The notes below the pieces were generated by a model that was not told where the DNA came from, searched no databases, and was given only the letters and a program-made list of their open reading frames with translations. This document shows positions 1 to 9,209 of a DNA stretch of 64,000 bases, piece after piece. The DNA is from Paludibacteraceae bacterium (lineage in GTDB: Bacteria; Bacteroidota; Bacteroidia; Bacteroidales; Paludibacteraceae): contig JAFTCC010000021.1 of NCBI GenBank assembly GCA_017454915.1, positions 1 through 64,000 of the forward strand, written 5' to 3'. Within the stretch, counting starts at the first letter, position 1, and each line of letters starts with the position of its first letter. The translations under genes were made by a program, and so were the position numbers.

Positions 1-1
1 C

Positions 2-3000
2 GCAACGGGCGAGACAGTCATAGGCGCGAGCATCTCCGAGGTGGGCACCACCAACGGCACCATCACCGACTTTGACGGCAACTTTGAACTGCAGGTTCAA
101 AAGGGCGCGCAGCTTGAAATCTCCTACGTGGGCTTCAAGACTGTTAAAATCGCGGCGACACCCAACATGTCCGTTGCGCTCGAAGAAGACAAGGCGCTCC
201 TTGAAGAAGTCGTTGTCATCGGTTACGGCTCAGTCAAAAAGAACGACGCCACAGGTTCAGTGACCGCCATCAAGCCTGACGACATGAACAAGGGTCTGAA
301 CACCAACGCGCAGGACATGCTGTCAGGCAAAATCGCCGGTGTGGCAGTTACATCTGACGGCGGCACCCCCGGCGGCTCGTCAACAATCCGAATTCGCGGC
401 GGCTCGTCATTGAACGCCAACAACAACCCCTTGATAGTCATTGACGGACTGGCGATGGACAACAACGGCATCAAAGGCGCCGCTAATGCTCTCTCAATGA
501 TAAACCCGTCAGATATTGAGACTTTCACGGTGCTGAAAGATGCCTCGGCGACCGCCATCTACGGCTCACGAGCTTCAAACGGCGTTATCATCACCACCAC
601 CAAGAAGGGCACTGCCGGTAGTAAGCCCAAATTCTCATACGAAGGCAACGTTTCGATGGGTAACCTCGTAAACCGCCTTGAGACACTGACAGGAGACGAA
701 CTCCGCGAACATGTCAACAACTCGATTGCTCAGGCTGACATCGTGCGCCAAAAATCACTCCGCCGTAACCTCAACTACTTCGGCAACTACAACACCGACT
801 GGCAGAATTACATCTATCGCCCTGCAATAAGCACCGACCACAATTTCTCTGTTATGGGCGGCACGAAAAATATGCCTTACCGCGCTTCATTGGGTTATAC
901 GCTCAACAATGGTACGATCCACACCTCTCAGATGCAGCGTGTTACGGCATCAATTAACTTGAACCCCTCGTTCCTCGACAAGCACCTGACCTTTAACCTC
1001 AACGCCAAAGGCATGTACATCTACAACCGCTATGCTGACGGCAGTGTTGTAGGTTCGGCCCTGTCGATGGATCCGACGCAGCCCGTCTATGGCGGCTCGC
1101 ACGATGCCACCAATGCCAAAAAGGTGTTTGACGGCGAAGGCTCATACATCCGCGACGGTGTCGAATACCCGTATCACGAAGTTGAGGGTGACATTATCCA
1201 AACGTGGTTCAGCAACTACTATCAACGCATTGCTACTGCAGAATATCACGACGGCAATTGGCCATATACCAAAAACAGCCAGACTACCGCCAACCCCGTG
1301 GCTACACTCCGCCAAAAAAACGACCGCGCACATTCGGGCGCTTTCGTGGGCAACCTTGAGGCAGACTACAAGATTCACGGATTTGAAGATCTCCGCCTGC
1401 ACGCCAACTTTGGTGCGGACTACAGCTATGGTAAGCAGACCACTTCCATAGACAATACCTCATACAGCAACTACTACTATGGCTGGGAAGGCTGGTCAGA
1501 AGAGAAAAAATACAACCTGCAGTTTAACGCATACGCGCAATACTATAAGGACTTTAACGAGAATCACCATTTCGATGTTATGCTCGGCTACGAGTGGCAG
1601 CATTTCCACCGCCAAGGTTCAAGTGATGGCTGGGGCTCATATCCGCTCAACTCGCTGACCACGGATGATGACGGCAACGTCATTCCCAACCCGCTTGCTG
1701 GACAGATGGCAAAAAACACCCGAAGCACTAATGAGTATGAAACGGAAAGTTATCTTGTTTCATTCTTTGGACGTTTGAACTACATCGCCCTCAACCGCTA
1801 CATGATTACCGCTACAGTCCGCGCCGACGGCTCATCACGATTCAAAAAGAACAGGCGCTGGGGCGTGTTCCCGTCAGTGGCTCTCGGCTGGAAGATTAAG
1901 GAAGAGGCCTTCCTGCGTGACGTTTACTGGCTCTCAGACCTCAAACTCCGTCTTGGCTATGGTATCACCGGTCAGCAGGAAATCACAAGCAACGACTATC
2001 CTTACATCACCATGTACAACATAAGCAAGGAACATGCTTATTATCCCATTGGCTCTGATGTTAACATCGTTTATGATGAGGACGGCAATCCACTTACAGA
2101 CGCTGACGGCAATCCCATGTATTTGAGCTATCGTCCGGGTGCTATTTCAGAAGACCTCACTTGGGAGAAGACCACGACCTACAATGCCGGCCTTGACTTC
2201 GGCTTCCTCAAAGGTAGAATCACCGGCAGCGTGGATTACTACTACCGCAAAACAGACGACTTGATTAACTATGTTGACGTGCCCGTTGGTGCCAACTTCT
2301 CAAACCGCGTACTCAAAAACATCGGTTCGCTGACTAACCAAGGCGTGGAAGTTTCGCTCAATGCGGTGGCCATTGACAAACCCGCTCACCGCAGCAAGTT
2401 CAAATGGGACATGGGACTCAACTTCACATGGAACCAAAACAGAATCACCAGCCTCAACATAGGCGAGGGCGACAGTTTCGTTCGTACTGGCGGTATTAGT
2501 TCAGGACTTGGCGATGGTTATATCCAAGCCCACAAAAAAGGCTATGCCGCATCCGTGTTCCATTACTATGAAACGGCAGCAGGCTTTGACGCATCAGGCA
2601 ACAAGGTTTACTACGCAATAGATACTAACAAGGACGGCGACGTAACTGATGAAGACCGCGTGATGAACAACAACATAGTGCCCATGGCTCCATATACTCT
2701 CGGTTTCCAGAGCAAATGGCAGTTCTTCAATTTCGACATCTCGTTCTCGCTTCGCGCAAGCATCGGCAACTATGTGTATAATGACGTACTTGCAGGGAGT
2801 GTCTATAGCGCGGCCGACGCCAACTTGTGCAGCTCACAAAACGGCGGTTACCATGGCGTACTCAAAGACGCTTACAACGCATATTACAACGACAAAATTC
2901 AGCCCGACAAGATGCTGATGCGCAAATGGGATGCAGCTAAGGGCGCATACGTTGACAGCGACACCCCGTTCAACCAGTACGCTCTCACAGACATATTTAT

Positions 3001-3214
3001 TGAGAACGCTTCCTTCATCCGTTGCGACAATATCACAGTGGGGTACACGTTTGACAAGAACCCCAATGTCAAGGCCCGCATATATGCCACTGTGCAGAAC
3101 CCGTTCGTTATCACTGGCTATTCAGGACTTGACCCCGAACACTTCGGAGGTATTGACAACAACATTTATCCACGCTGCACGACTTCGTTAATAGGCTTGA
3201 GCCTCCAGTTCTAA
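2..3214 (+). CDS. SusC/RagA-family TonB-linked outer-membrane receptor (5' truncated)
   Basis: Imports glycans or other oligomers across the outer membrane together with its SusD lid, powered by TonB. The reading frame is already open at base 2, so the signal peptide and the start of the N-terminal carboxypeptidase-regulatory-like domain lie outside the window. Seen: the end of that domain (ISYVGFKTVKI), the LEEVVVIGYGSVKK linker found before SusC plugs, the plug with PLIVIDGL and the family signature DASATAIYGSRASNGVI, then a long beta-barrel ending in an aromatic residue (GLSLQF), as barrel proteins do. About 1,070 residues are present, close to the full family length. SusD follows 60 bases downstream. 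The substrate cannot be read from the sequence. Confidence 0.95.
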   Translation, partial: ATGETVIGASISEVGTTNGTITDFDGNFELQVQKGAQLEISYVGFKTVKIAATPNMSVALEEDKALLEEVVVIGYGSVKKNDATGSVTAIKPDDMNKGLNTNAQDMLSGKIAGVAVTSDGGTPGGSSTIRIRGGSSLNANNNPLIVIDGLAMDNNGIKGAANALSMINPSDIETFTVLKDASATAIYGSRASNGVIITTTKKGTAGSKPKFSYEGNVSMGNLVNRLETLTGDELREHVNNSIAQADIVRQKSLRRNLNYFGNYNTDWQNYIYRPAISTDHNFSVMGGTKNMPYRASLGYTLNNGTIHTSQMQRVTASINLNPSFLDKHLTFNLNAKGMYIYNRYADGSVVGSALSMDPTQPVYGGSHDATNAKKVFDGEGSYIRDGVEYPYHEVEGDIIQTWFSNYYQRIATAEYHDGNWPYTKNSQTTANPVATLRQKNDRAHSGAFVGNLEADYKIHGFEDLRLHANFGADYSYGKQTTSIDNTSYSNYYYGWEGWSEEKKYNLQFNAYAQYYKDFNENHHFDVMLGYEWQHFHRQGSSDGWGSYPLNSLTTDDDGNVIPNPLAGQMAKNTRSTNEYETESYLVSFFGRLNYIALNRYMITATVRADGSSRFKKNRRWGVFPSVALGWKIKEEAFLRDVYWLSDLKLRLGYGITGQQEITSNDYPYITMYNISKEHAYYPIGSDVNIVYDEDGNPLTDADGNPMYLSYRPGAISEDLTWEKTTTYNAGLDFGFLKGRITGSVDYYYRKTDDLINYVDVPVGANFSNRVLKNIGSLTNQGVEVSLNAVAIDKPAHRSKFKWDMGLNFTWNQNRITSLNIGEGDSFVRTGGISSGLGDGYIQAHKKGYAASVFHYYETAAGFDASGNKVYYAIDTNKDGDVTDEDRVMNNNIVPMAPYTLGFQSKWQFFNFDISFSLRASIGNYVYNDVLAGSVYSAADANLCSSQNGGYHGVLKDAYNAYYNDKIQPDKMLMRKWDAAKGAYVDSDTPFNQYALTDIFIENASFIRCDNITVGYTFDKNPNVKARIYATVQNPFVITGYSGLDPEHFGGIDNNIYPRCTTSLIGLSLQF

Positions 3215-3274
3215 ATCTTATACAGAGATAGATGTGAATAGTTATAGTTCAACAATTTAAAGTAACAAGAACAT

Positions 3275-4939
3275 ATGAAAAACATATTTAAATACCTATT
3301 GGTGTTAGGCATTGCGGTGGTAGGCTTCAACTCCTGTGTTGATGACCTTAATGTAACGCCCAAGGACCCCAACAGCATACAGTATTTCGAGCAAAACGGA
3401 ATATTCACCAAAATTTATTCCACACTTGCGCTCACTGGTCAGCAGGGGCCTGCCGGCAATGGCGACGTGGCCGGACTTGACGAGGGCGTATCGGCTTTCG
3501 TGCGAATGATATGGGAGCTTAACGAGTTTCCTACCGACGAAGGTTGGTGGATTTGGGACGGCGACGCAGGCCTGCCTGACATCCGTGTCATTTCATGGAC
3601 AAGCCAAAACCCGTTGATTTCAGGCATTTACTACCGCCTGTATTTTGACATCTCAATGTGCAACCATTTCCTTGAGAACGCTACAGAAGATGGTGATGGT
3701 GCAGCACAAATAGCAGAGGTGCGCTTTATCCGCGCCCTTAACTACTATTACCTGCTTGACATGTTTGGCAGCGTGCCGTTTGCTGAAGTTGTAAGCGAGG
3801 CACCGAAGCCCCAATACACCCGCCAGCAACTCTACGACTGGCTTGTCAACGAGTTCATAGAACTTGAAACACTTCTGCCGGAACAGCGCAAATCCGATTA
3901 CCGTGTTGACCGCGTGGCTGCCAAGATGCTGCTTGCCCGCCTTTACCTCAACGCCGAGGTTTATACCGGTACTGCGCAATGGCAACTGGCCAGCGACAAG
4001 GCAAAAGAAGTCATGAACTCACAGTATAAACTGCACACCACCAGCGGCGGCGGCATTTACAGCCCATATCAGGAACTCTTTATGGGTGACAATCACAAGT
4101 ATATAGGTGGAGCTAACGGCGAAGGCATCCTCAACATCTATCAGGATGGCGTTATGTGCCAAAGTTGGGGCGGAGCGCGCTTCATGTGCTCGGCTTTCCG
4201 CGACAAAAACTTCAACTCGTTCGGCATATCTGACACATGGTCATGCTTCCGCACAAGCCCCGAGTTCCTTGTCAAATGGGCCGACAATGGCAACATCAAT
4301 TCCATTAAAAACATGAAGGGCGACGAGTTCTCATTCCCCAAACAGTTGGGCGATGACCGCGCGATACTCTATAACCGCAACTCTGACACCGACACCTATT
4401 CCCTCAAAGGCAGCATGCAAAACGGCAAGTTCTATGAGTGCTGGTCAGTACTTAAATACACTGGCCGCTACAGCACACTGCCTGTTACTCCGTCTGCTGC
4501 CGAAATCAAGGCTAACGCCGGACATGACCCCGACTGGCCTGACACCGACCTGCCGTTTATCCGTGTGGCAGAAGCCTACATGACATACGCCGAGGCGCAG
4601 TTCCGTTTGGGCAATGCCGCAGAAGCAAAGTCTGCAGTCAAAGCTCTGCGCGACCGCGCACATAACACGAAAGAATTTGAGGTAACGGAAGAGTTTCTGC
4701 TCGACGAGTGGTGCCGCGAGTTCTATTGTGAAGGACGCCGCCGTACCGACCTTGTCCGCTTCGGACGCTTCGCCGGACCTCAAGCTGACCAGTATCAATA
4801 CCACTGGGAAGGACGTGGCAATAAGAAGTCGTTGGCGGACGGTGGCGCATGGGAACCGCTTGACGCGAAGTACAATGTATTCCCACTGCCGCAGACTGAC
4901 GTAATCACACAAGGCCTTACCCAAACCGAAGGATATTAA
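3275..4939 (+). CDS. SusD/RagB-family nutrient-binding outer-membrane lipoprotein
   Basis: Surface lipoprotein that caps the SusC barrel and binds the incoming oligomer. 554 residues. The signal peptide ends in a lipobox with the lipidated Cys at residue 21 (VVGFNSC). The central TPR-like helices include RFIRALNYYYLLDMFGSVPF, and the C-terminal signature REFYCEGRRRTDLVRFGRF is typical of SusD. It pairs with the SusC gene just upstream and precedes a SusE/F-like lipoprotein, a common order for a small polysaccharide-utilisation locus. No glycoside hydrolase or sensor regulator lies beside it, so the ligand is unknown. Confidence 0.96.
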   Translation: MKNIFKYLLVLGIAVVGFNSCVDDLNVTPKDPNSIQYFEQNGIFTKIYSTLALTGQQGPAGNGDVAGLDEGVSAFVRMIWELNEFPTDEGWWIWDGDAGLPDIRVISWTSQNPLISGIYYRLYFDISMCNHFLENATEDGDGAAQIAEVRFIRALNYYYLLDMFGSVPFAEVVSEAPKPQYTRQQLYDWLVNEFIELETLLPEQRKSDYRVDRVAAKMLLARLYLNAEVYTGTAQWQLASDKAKEVMNSQYKLHTTSGGGIYSPYQELFMGDNHKYIGGANGEGILNIYQDGVMCQSWGGARFMCSAFRDKNFNSFGISDTWSCFRTSPEFLVKWADNGNINSIKNMKGDEFSFPKQLGDDRAILYNRNSDTDTYSLKGSMQNGKFYECWSVLKYTGRYSTLPVTPSAAEIKANAGHDPDWPDTDLPFIRVAEAYMTYAEAQFRLGNAAEAKSAVKALRDRAHNTKEFEVTEEFLLDEWCREFYCEGRRRTDLVRFGRFAGPQADQYQYHWEGRGNKKSLADGGAWEPLDAKYNVFPLPQTDVITQGLTQTEGY

Positions 4940-4940
4940 A

Positions 4941-4972
4941 ATTGAGAAATTGAGAAATTGATAAATTGAAAC
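4941..4972 (+). repeat. Imperfect 8-base tandem repeat between susD and the SusE-like gene
   Basis: Four units of ATTGAGAA, the last two degenerate (ATTGATAA, ATTGAAAC), begin just after the susD stop. The AT-rich spacer to the next start is 113 bases. No hairpin with a T-tract is visible, so the transcript probably continues into the SusE-like gene. Confidence 0.7.
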
Positions 4973-5052
4973 AATACATCTTTGATAAAAGTAATGTCTT
5001 AACTTCTTAACTTCTAAAATACGTTTAACCCAATTTAATTAATTAAATTTTT

Positions 5053-5991
5053 ATGAAACAGTTAAAATTCATTTTCGCATCGGCTCTCGTAGCCGCAGTT
5101 CTCGTGTTTGCAGCCTGCAAAAACGACGACAAAGACAAAGACGAACCCGTTAATCCGTCAACAGAAGTTTCCGTAGATCCTAACCCGTCAGCTGATCAGT
5201 ATCCGTACTATGAGTCAGACTGCCCGGAAGGTTACATCCGCCTGTTCGCATATGTACCTAATGGCGTTTGTGAAGAAGGCTTCGTATTCCGTGGCCCTCT
5301 CTATGACGGTGACGCATGGGATATGTTCACTCCTTTCACACCCGTATCTGAAATCGCCGAAATCAAAAACAACAATCTTCCTAACTGGTATGTTGCCGTT
5401 ATCAAGATGAAAGGCGGCGTTGAGGCTGAGGGTGAAACAGACCTTCAGTATTCAGGTAAGGCTTGCCAACTTAAGGACGGCACCGTTGACGGCAGCTGGA
5501 CAACACAGTGGGCTGAATGGTCAATCATCGAATTTGGCAACTATGCCGAAAACGAGGTTCATAACACTAACGGAAACCTCCAAATCCTTGACCAACAGCT
5601 CGAATCCTACATCCGCATCGACTCATGGCAGGACGTACCTTGCGAGGTTAAAACTTACCACACCTACAATGTAACCTTCAAGGTTCCGGCAATGTGCCAA
5701 CCATTTGACATCGAGGTTGTTGGCGGCTTTGAAGAAGGCGGATGGGGCAGCGCTCCTGTGGCTCTCACACTCGCTGGCGAAAACACCTACACAGCTACCT
5801 TCGAAGCTTGGGAAGGCTGCCAGTTCAAACTCCGTGAAGCCGGCACTTGGGACAACGAAATCATCCAACTTACTGTAATGGGTGACGACAATAATCCTAA
5901 AGGCGCAGACAACGTTGTTTGTGGTTCAGAAGTGGAAATCGTTGTTGACTACTCCGACGTAACCCTCTTTGGTTGGAAAGCCTGCCAATAA
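5053..5991 (+). CDS. SusE/SusF-like outer-membrane lipoprotein
   Basis: 312-residue lipoprotein that probably adds surface glycan-binding capacity to the SusC/SusD complex. The signal peptide ends in a lipobox with Cys at residue 22 (LVFAAC), followed by an acidic and lysine-rich spacer (KNDDKDKDE). The body looks all-beta, with Trp-rich segments (DGSWTTQWAEW, ESYIRIDSWQD). The last 100 residues resemble a starch-binding-type beta-sandwich (FDIEVVGGFEEGGWG, FKLREAGTWDNE). It is third in the SusC-SusD-lipoprotein order and ends before a strong terminator. Role inferred from position and architecture; no catalytic motif is seen. Confidence 0.75.
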   Translation: MKQLKFIFASALVAAVLVFAACKNDDKDKDEPVNPSTEVSVDPNPSADQYPYYESDCPEGYIRLFAYVPNGVCEEGFVFRGPLYDGDAWDMFTPFTPVSEIAEIKNNNLPNWYVAVIKMKGGVEAEGETDLQYSGKACQLKDGTVDGSWTTQWAEWSIIEFGNYAENEVHNTNGNLQILDQQLESYIRIDSWQDVPCEVKTYHTYNVTFKVPAMCQPFDIEVVGGFEEGGWGSAPVALTLAGENTYTATFEAWEGCQFKLREAGTWDNEIIQLTVMGDDNNPKGADNVVCGSEVEIVVDYSDVTLFGWKACQ

Positions 5992-6040
5992 GCCACAATC
6001 TAAGTCCGCTTTAAGACATATAGCGGACATAATCAACAAT

Positions 6041-6070
6041 AAAAGCCTCGGTTCTCAAACCGAGGCTTTT
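6041..6070. terminator. Bidirectional rho-independent terminator
   Basis: A perfect 13-base stem, 6041-6053 with 6058-6070, closes a 4-base loop. The arms start with AAAA and end with TTTT, so it can stop transcripts from the SusE-like gene (+) and from the converging isomerase-like gene (-). Confidence 0.9.
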
Positions 6071-6140
6071 ATTGTCATGGAATGTTATGAATTATATTGT
6101 TATGCCGGCAATATGTTAGCAATATATTGTGCGTTATTGC

Positions 6141-7337
6141 CTATGTGGTGAGAAGTTGTCGGATGAGCTGCTTGTGGTGTCCCGGAATGATGATGTGGTG
6201 GTTGCCTACCGGATTGGTGAGCATTGACATCGTATATTCCGGTTCGTTGAGGCGGATGAGCTGTTGTGTGCGGCAAAGCCCGGGCTTGTCATCGCTTTCA
6301 ACGAGTTCTCCTTCAGCGAGGAAATATCTTGACGCGTCGCCTGCGAATTTGAATATCGTTACGGGACCGTTTTTCATGTATCCGCAGATGCCAACGCCAA
6401 TGCCTGACTCGAAGTGAGTGTCGAGTTTATAGTTATCGAGCATGTTAAACGGAATTGTGCAGTGTGCGAATAGTATTTCTCCGGTTTCAGGGTCTATTCT
6501 CGCAGGGTTGGCTTGGAAGCCTGACACTCCAAATAGTGCTCTAACCACAGCCATGCTGACCATTGCCGGTATGTCGCCCTCGCAACCTGCGATGTATCCT
6601 TCGCTATTGAGTTGCGCGGCAGCAAGGCATCCGGTGTTTTCAACGGTTTTGAGCAGGTCAAAGCAGCGGAGCGTATAGCCGTTGAGTTGATGGCGTTCGA
6701 GAATGACTTTCAGAGCGTTGTAAATGCGCCATGCGTCAGGCATGGAGTGCGCAATGCTTTCGGGGGCGTTGATTTCAACAGGCGCGTTATCGGACATGGA
6801 AGGCACAAGGTCAACGAGCTCTTTCATCGGGATATCAATAAGTTTAAGTCCGAAGTATTCCCGCAGCAACGGTCTGTCGGCATTGCTTGATATTAGCCAA
6901 TCAGACGGGTTGCCGATGACACCGAGGCGCATGAGGGCTAACTTGCGTTTTGCCTCTACGAGGCTTACGAGCTCGTTCATGCGTTTCCTGATGTACTGGG
7001 GTTTGCCGTGGATGATTTCTCCGTACAGACCGTGTTGACGCAGGAATGAAAGTATTTCCATTGATGCTGCCAATGAGTTGCTCATGCCTGATGTGAGCAG
7101 ATAGAAAGGCCTGTCGCTCGCATCGCTTAATTTGGGCTGCAGTTTGCGGAATATGTTTTCCGTTCCTCCTGTTCTTACGTAGATAAGGTTAAGACTGTGC
7201 GAACCGTATGTGGAGTAGTCGTTGTCGTAAAACTCGTAATCAACGCCAAGGCTGCCGAGAAAATCAGACGTCATTTTTGCGACCGCGCTTGGGTCGTGGA
7301 GTTCTGACGTGATTGTGAAAATTCCAATTTTTGCCAT
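6141..7337 (-). CDS. L-fucose/L-arabinose isomerase-fold family protein
   Basis: 398-residue soluble protein that I place in the fucose/arabinose isomerase-like superfamily. Seen: an N-terminal Rossmann-like segment (MAKIGIFTITSE), a central GNPSDWLISS stretch, a C-terminal stretch with a redox-poor core (LAAAQLNSEGYIAGCEGDIP), and the segment HCTIPFNMLDNYKLDTHFES, the type of Glu/His-rich strand that lines the metal site in these enzymes. It is shorter than classical FucI (about 590 residues) or AraA (about 500). No kinase, aldolase or transporter for a deoxy-sugar is adjacent, so substrate and even activity are open. It stands alone between terminators and a convergent gene set. Confidence 0.6.
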   Translation of the reverse strand: MAKIGIFTITSELHDPSAVAKMTSDFLGSLGVDYEFYDNDYSTYGSHSLNLIYVRTGGTENIFRKLQPKLSDASDRPFYLLTSGMSNSLAASMEILSFLRQHGLYGEIIHGKPQYIRKRMNELVSLVEAKRKLALMRLGVIGNPSDWLISSNADRPLLREYFGLKLIDIPMKELVDLVPSMSDNAPVEINAPESIAHSMPDAWRIYNALKVILERHQLNGYTLRCFDLLKTVENTGCLAAAQLNSEGYIAGCEGDIPAMVSMAVVRALFGVSGFQANPARIDPETGEILFAHCTIPFNMLDNYKLDTHFESGIGVGICGYMKNGPVTIFKFAGDASRYFLAEGELVESDDKPGLCRTQQLIRLNEPEYTMSMLTNPVGNHHIIIPGHHKQLIRQLLTT

Positions 7338-7365
7338 AGTATTAGTTTTTTATTTTTATCTCCTT

Positions 7366-7373
7366 CAAATTTA
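7366..7373 (-). promoter_or_regulatory. Possible -7 element for the isomerase-like gene
   Basis: On the minus strand this reads TAAATTTG, matching the Bacteroidota TAnnTTTG consensus, 29 bases before the start codon. The -33 partner is weak (TTTC at a short spacing), so support is moderate. Confidence 0.4.
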
Positions 7374-7450
7374 AGAAGAAATTTTGATAGAAAACGCTTT
7401 TTGGTTCTTTATTTATGTCTGTTGGTCACCTTATTTGGTCATTTGGTCAC

Positions 7451-8146
7451 TCAGAACCTGTATCCGATGTAGTAGTTGAAGCCAAAACTTGCGTTTTTGT
7501 TCACGCCATAGCCTGGGATGTACCAAGGCAGTACGTTAGCTTTTTTCCCTCTTGTGCAAAGTATGCGCTCCCTTATTCCCCAGCCCATGGTGAAGCCTTT
7601 GTAGATGTTAACTTGGAGGCTTGCGTTGACTTCGACCCACACGTCAGTTCTGACTTGGCCGTTGAAGTCTATTCTTGAGTCACCCCAGTATACGTCGTGT
7701 AGTGATAAATCATTAGTGTCATATTTTTGTGTTCCGAATCCGACGCGCGCGCCTATTAGTATTAAGTTGAGCCACACCGACTTGTGCTCGGGCTTGAAAC
7801 AGTTGATGTCAAGGCCGATACGTCCGAATGCGCCTTTGCCGCTATATGTGGCTCCGTTGCCAACCTTGTGTTTGGCAGAGGCAAATCCGCCTTCGATGGT
7901 AGGGAAAAAGCGCCGTTTGAGGTTGAAGTTGAGTGCGGCTTCAAAACTGAGGCGGTCTGCTCCTGATACTGCCATTTCGTATATGGTGTTGCCAATGTCC
8001 ACTTTGATGTTACCGCCTTGCCATGTGGGTATGGTGTCTAACGGACGCACTTCGCCTTCTTCGCGCTTTGCGGCGTTGGCGGGTAGAAAGAATGCCAAGG
8101 CGAGAAGACTAATGAAGATATATGTTAATGTGCGTTTCGTCGGCAT
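7451..8146 (-). CDS. Outer-membrane beta-barrel protein, DUF6048-like
   Basis: 231 residues with a cleavable signal peptide (FISLLALAFFLPANAA) and a body of alternating amphipathic strands ending in an aromatic residue (YYIGYRF), as expected of a small outer-membrane barrel. Segments such as GLDINCFKP and GARVGFGTQKYD look like the Bacteroidota family I know as DUF6048; that assignment is from memory. Its start overlaps the end of the upstream lipoprotein gene by 38 bases, so the two are probably translationally coupled and functionally linked in the envelope. Function unknown. Confidence 0.7.
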   Translation of the reverse strand: MPTKRTLTYIFISLLALAFFLPANAAKREEGEVRPLDTIPTWQGGNIKVDIGNTIYEMAVSGADRLSFEAALNFNLKRRFFPTIEGGFASAKHKVGNGATYSGKGAFGRIGLDINCFKPEHKSVWLNLILIGARVGFGTQKYDTNDLSLHDVYWGDSRIDFNGQVRTDVWVEVNASLQVNIYKGFTMGWGIRERILCTRGKKANVLPWYIPGYGVNKNASFGFNYYIGYRF

Positions 8147-8621
8147 TAGTGATGTTCTGGTTTATGATATGCAGCGAGTCGGTGAAATGGGTGGTGCTGA
8201 CGGCTGAGTGAAGTTGGTGGTTGATGTAGCATCCGCATTCAAGCGACACGAAATGCTGCTCGTTGTCGTAAGTGATTGTAAGTGTGTCTGTCGTTAAAAT
8301 ATGCCTGCCGGTGTTCTCGTCATCATGCCTGATGAAAATTTCGTAACAGCTGATGGTATCTGTTTTGCTGACAGGTAAATTGAAATTAGCTCTTGAAGTC
8401 CGATATAAGACAGAGTCCATCTTTAGCCCCTTGACAGACATGGAATCGGGGGTGAACGATCGAGGTTCTGCTATGGTGCCGTCGGCGTTAGTGTCCACAA
8501 TGTAAAGTGCCACTCCAAGGTCCTTACGCAGGTCTTTTCTGCATTCAGAGTCTTGTGAGTCGCATGCCGCTAATGTTAGCAGTGCGAACAGTGATAGTAG
8601 TATGCGGAACTTCGCTTTCAA
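8109..8621 (-). CDS. Small lipoprotein, DUF6452-like, with TTG start
   Basis: 170 residues. The signal peptide ends in a lipobox (LLTLAAC), so this is a predicted lipoprotein; the rest is a compact beta-rich domain. It resembles the Bacteroidota family DUF6452, which in my memory sits beside DUF6048 genes, as here. The only start that keeps the signal peptide is a TTG (8619-8621); no in-frame ATG or GTG lies between it and the upstream stop. A 10-base tandem repeat sits 7 bases upstream in the translation-initiation region. The gene overlaps the next one by 38 bases. Confidence 0.7.
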   Translation of the reverse strand: MKAKFRILLSLFALLTLAACDSQDSECRKDLRKDLGVALYIVDTNADGTIAEPRSFTPDSMSVKGLKMDSVLYRTSRANFNLPVSKTDTISCYEIFIRHDDENTGRHILTTDTLTITYDNEQHFVSLECGCYINHQLHSAVSTTHFTDSLHIINQNITNADETHINIYLH

Positions 8622-8627
8622 GTGTCT

Positions 8628-8674
8628 CTGGTTTTCTGGTTTTTTCTGGTTTTTTCTGGTTTTTTCTAGTTTTT
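8628..8674. repeat. 10-base tandem repeat (CTGGTTTTTT) upstream of the lipoprotein gene
   Basis: About four and a half units: an 8-base version, three perfect CTGGTTTTTT units (8636-8665) and a final CTAGTTTTT. It fills most of the 75-base space between the two minus-strand genes and ends 7 bases from the TTG start of the lipoprotein gene. Confidence 0.85.
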
Positions 8675-8696
8675 ATAGTTATTCTCAACTTCTACT

Positions 8697-9209
8697 TTAG
8701 AATAGTTGCTGAACTTCAGCCCTGAGTACCAAATTTGCCCGTTCGGTGGCTGTCTCTCCGTTGTTGTGGTAGGTCTGTATAAGTATTTCAGCCAATTTTA
8801 TGGCAGGTTCTTCGGGTTTCACGTACGCTGCGCACGTGTTGACAAGTCCGAGCATGCTTTCTTTTGTCGCGTTTATGTTTGCCCAGAGTTCGCCCGAAAC
8901 GTATATTTGTTGTGCAGCATTATGGTCAAATTCCTGCCTGATGTTTTTCAAAAGCATGCCTTGCAGTTGCAGGCAGTTGAGATTTGTGAGGTCAATGTTT
9001 AATAACATTTGTTCGGGTTGTGTCCGGTCAAGCACGAGCGCAAGTCTTTCGTAAGCTCGCAGCCTTATGGGGGTTATTACGCCGAGCGATTCGCGCCTGA
9101 GCATGAATGTCCTGCGGCGGTCTTCGTCCTTCATCTGCTTATGGAGCACAAGGTATGCAGCAAGCAGCACAATGGCAGAGGGTAGGGTGTATTTGAGTAT
9201 TTCTAACAT
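8697..9209 (-). CDS. Membrane-anchored hypothetical protein
   Basis: 170 residues with one N-terminal membrane segment (residues about 8-22, LPSAIVLLAAYLVL) followed by a charged linker (KQMKDEDRRR) and a helical soluble domain. I do not recognise an enzymatic motif. Its start overlaps the end of the glycosyltransferase gene by 7 bases, so it is almost certainly in the same operon. Bacteroidales often carry a similar gene after a dolichol-phosphate-mannose-synthase-like transferase. Function unknown. Confidence 0.65.
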   Translation of the reverse strand: MLEILKYTLPSAIVLLAAYLVLHKQMKDEDRRRTFMLRRESLGVITPIRLRAYERLALVLDRTQPEQMLLNIDLTNLNCLQLQGMLLKNIRQEFDHNAAQQIYVSGELWANINATKESMLGLVNTCAAYVKPEEPAIKLAEILIQTYHNNGETATERANLVLRAEVQQLF

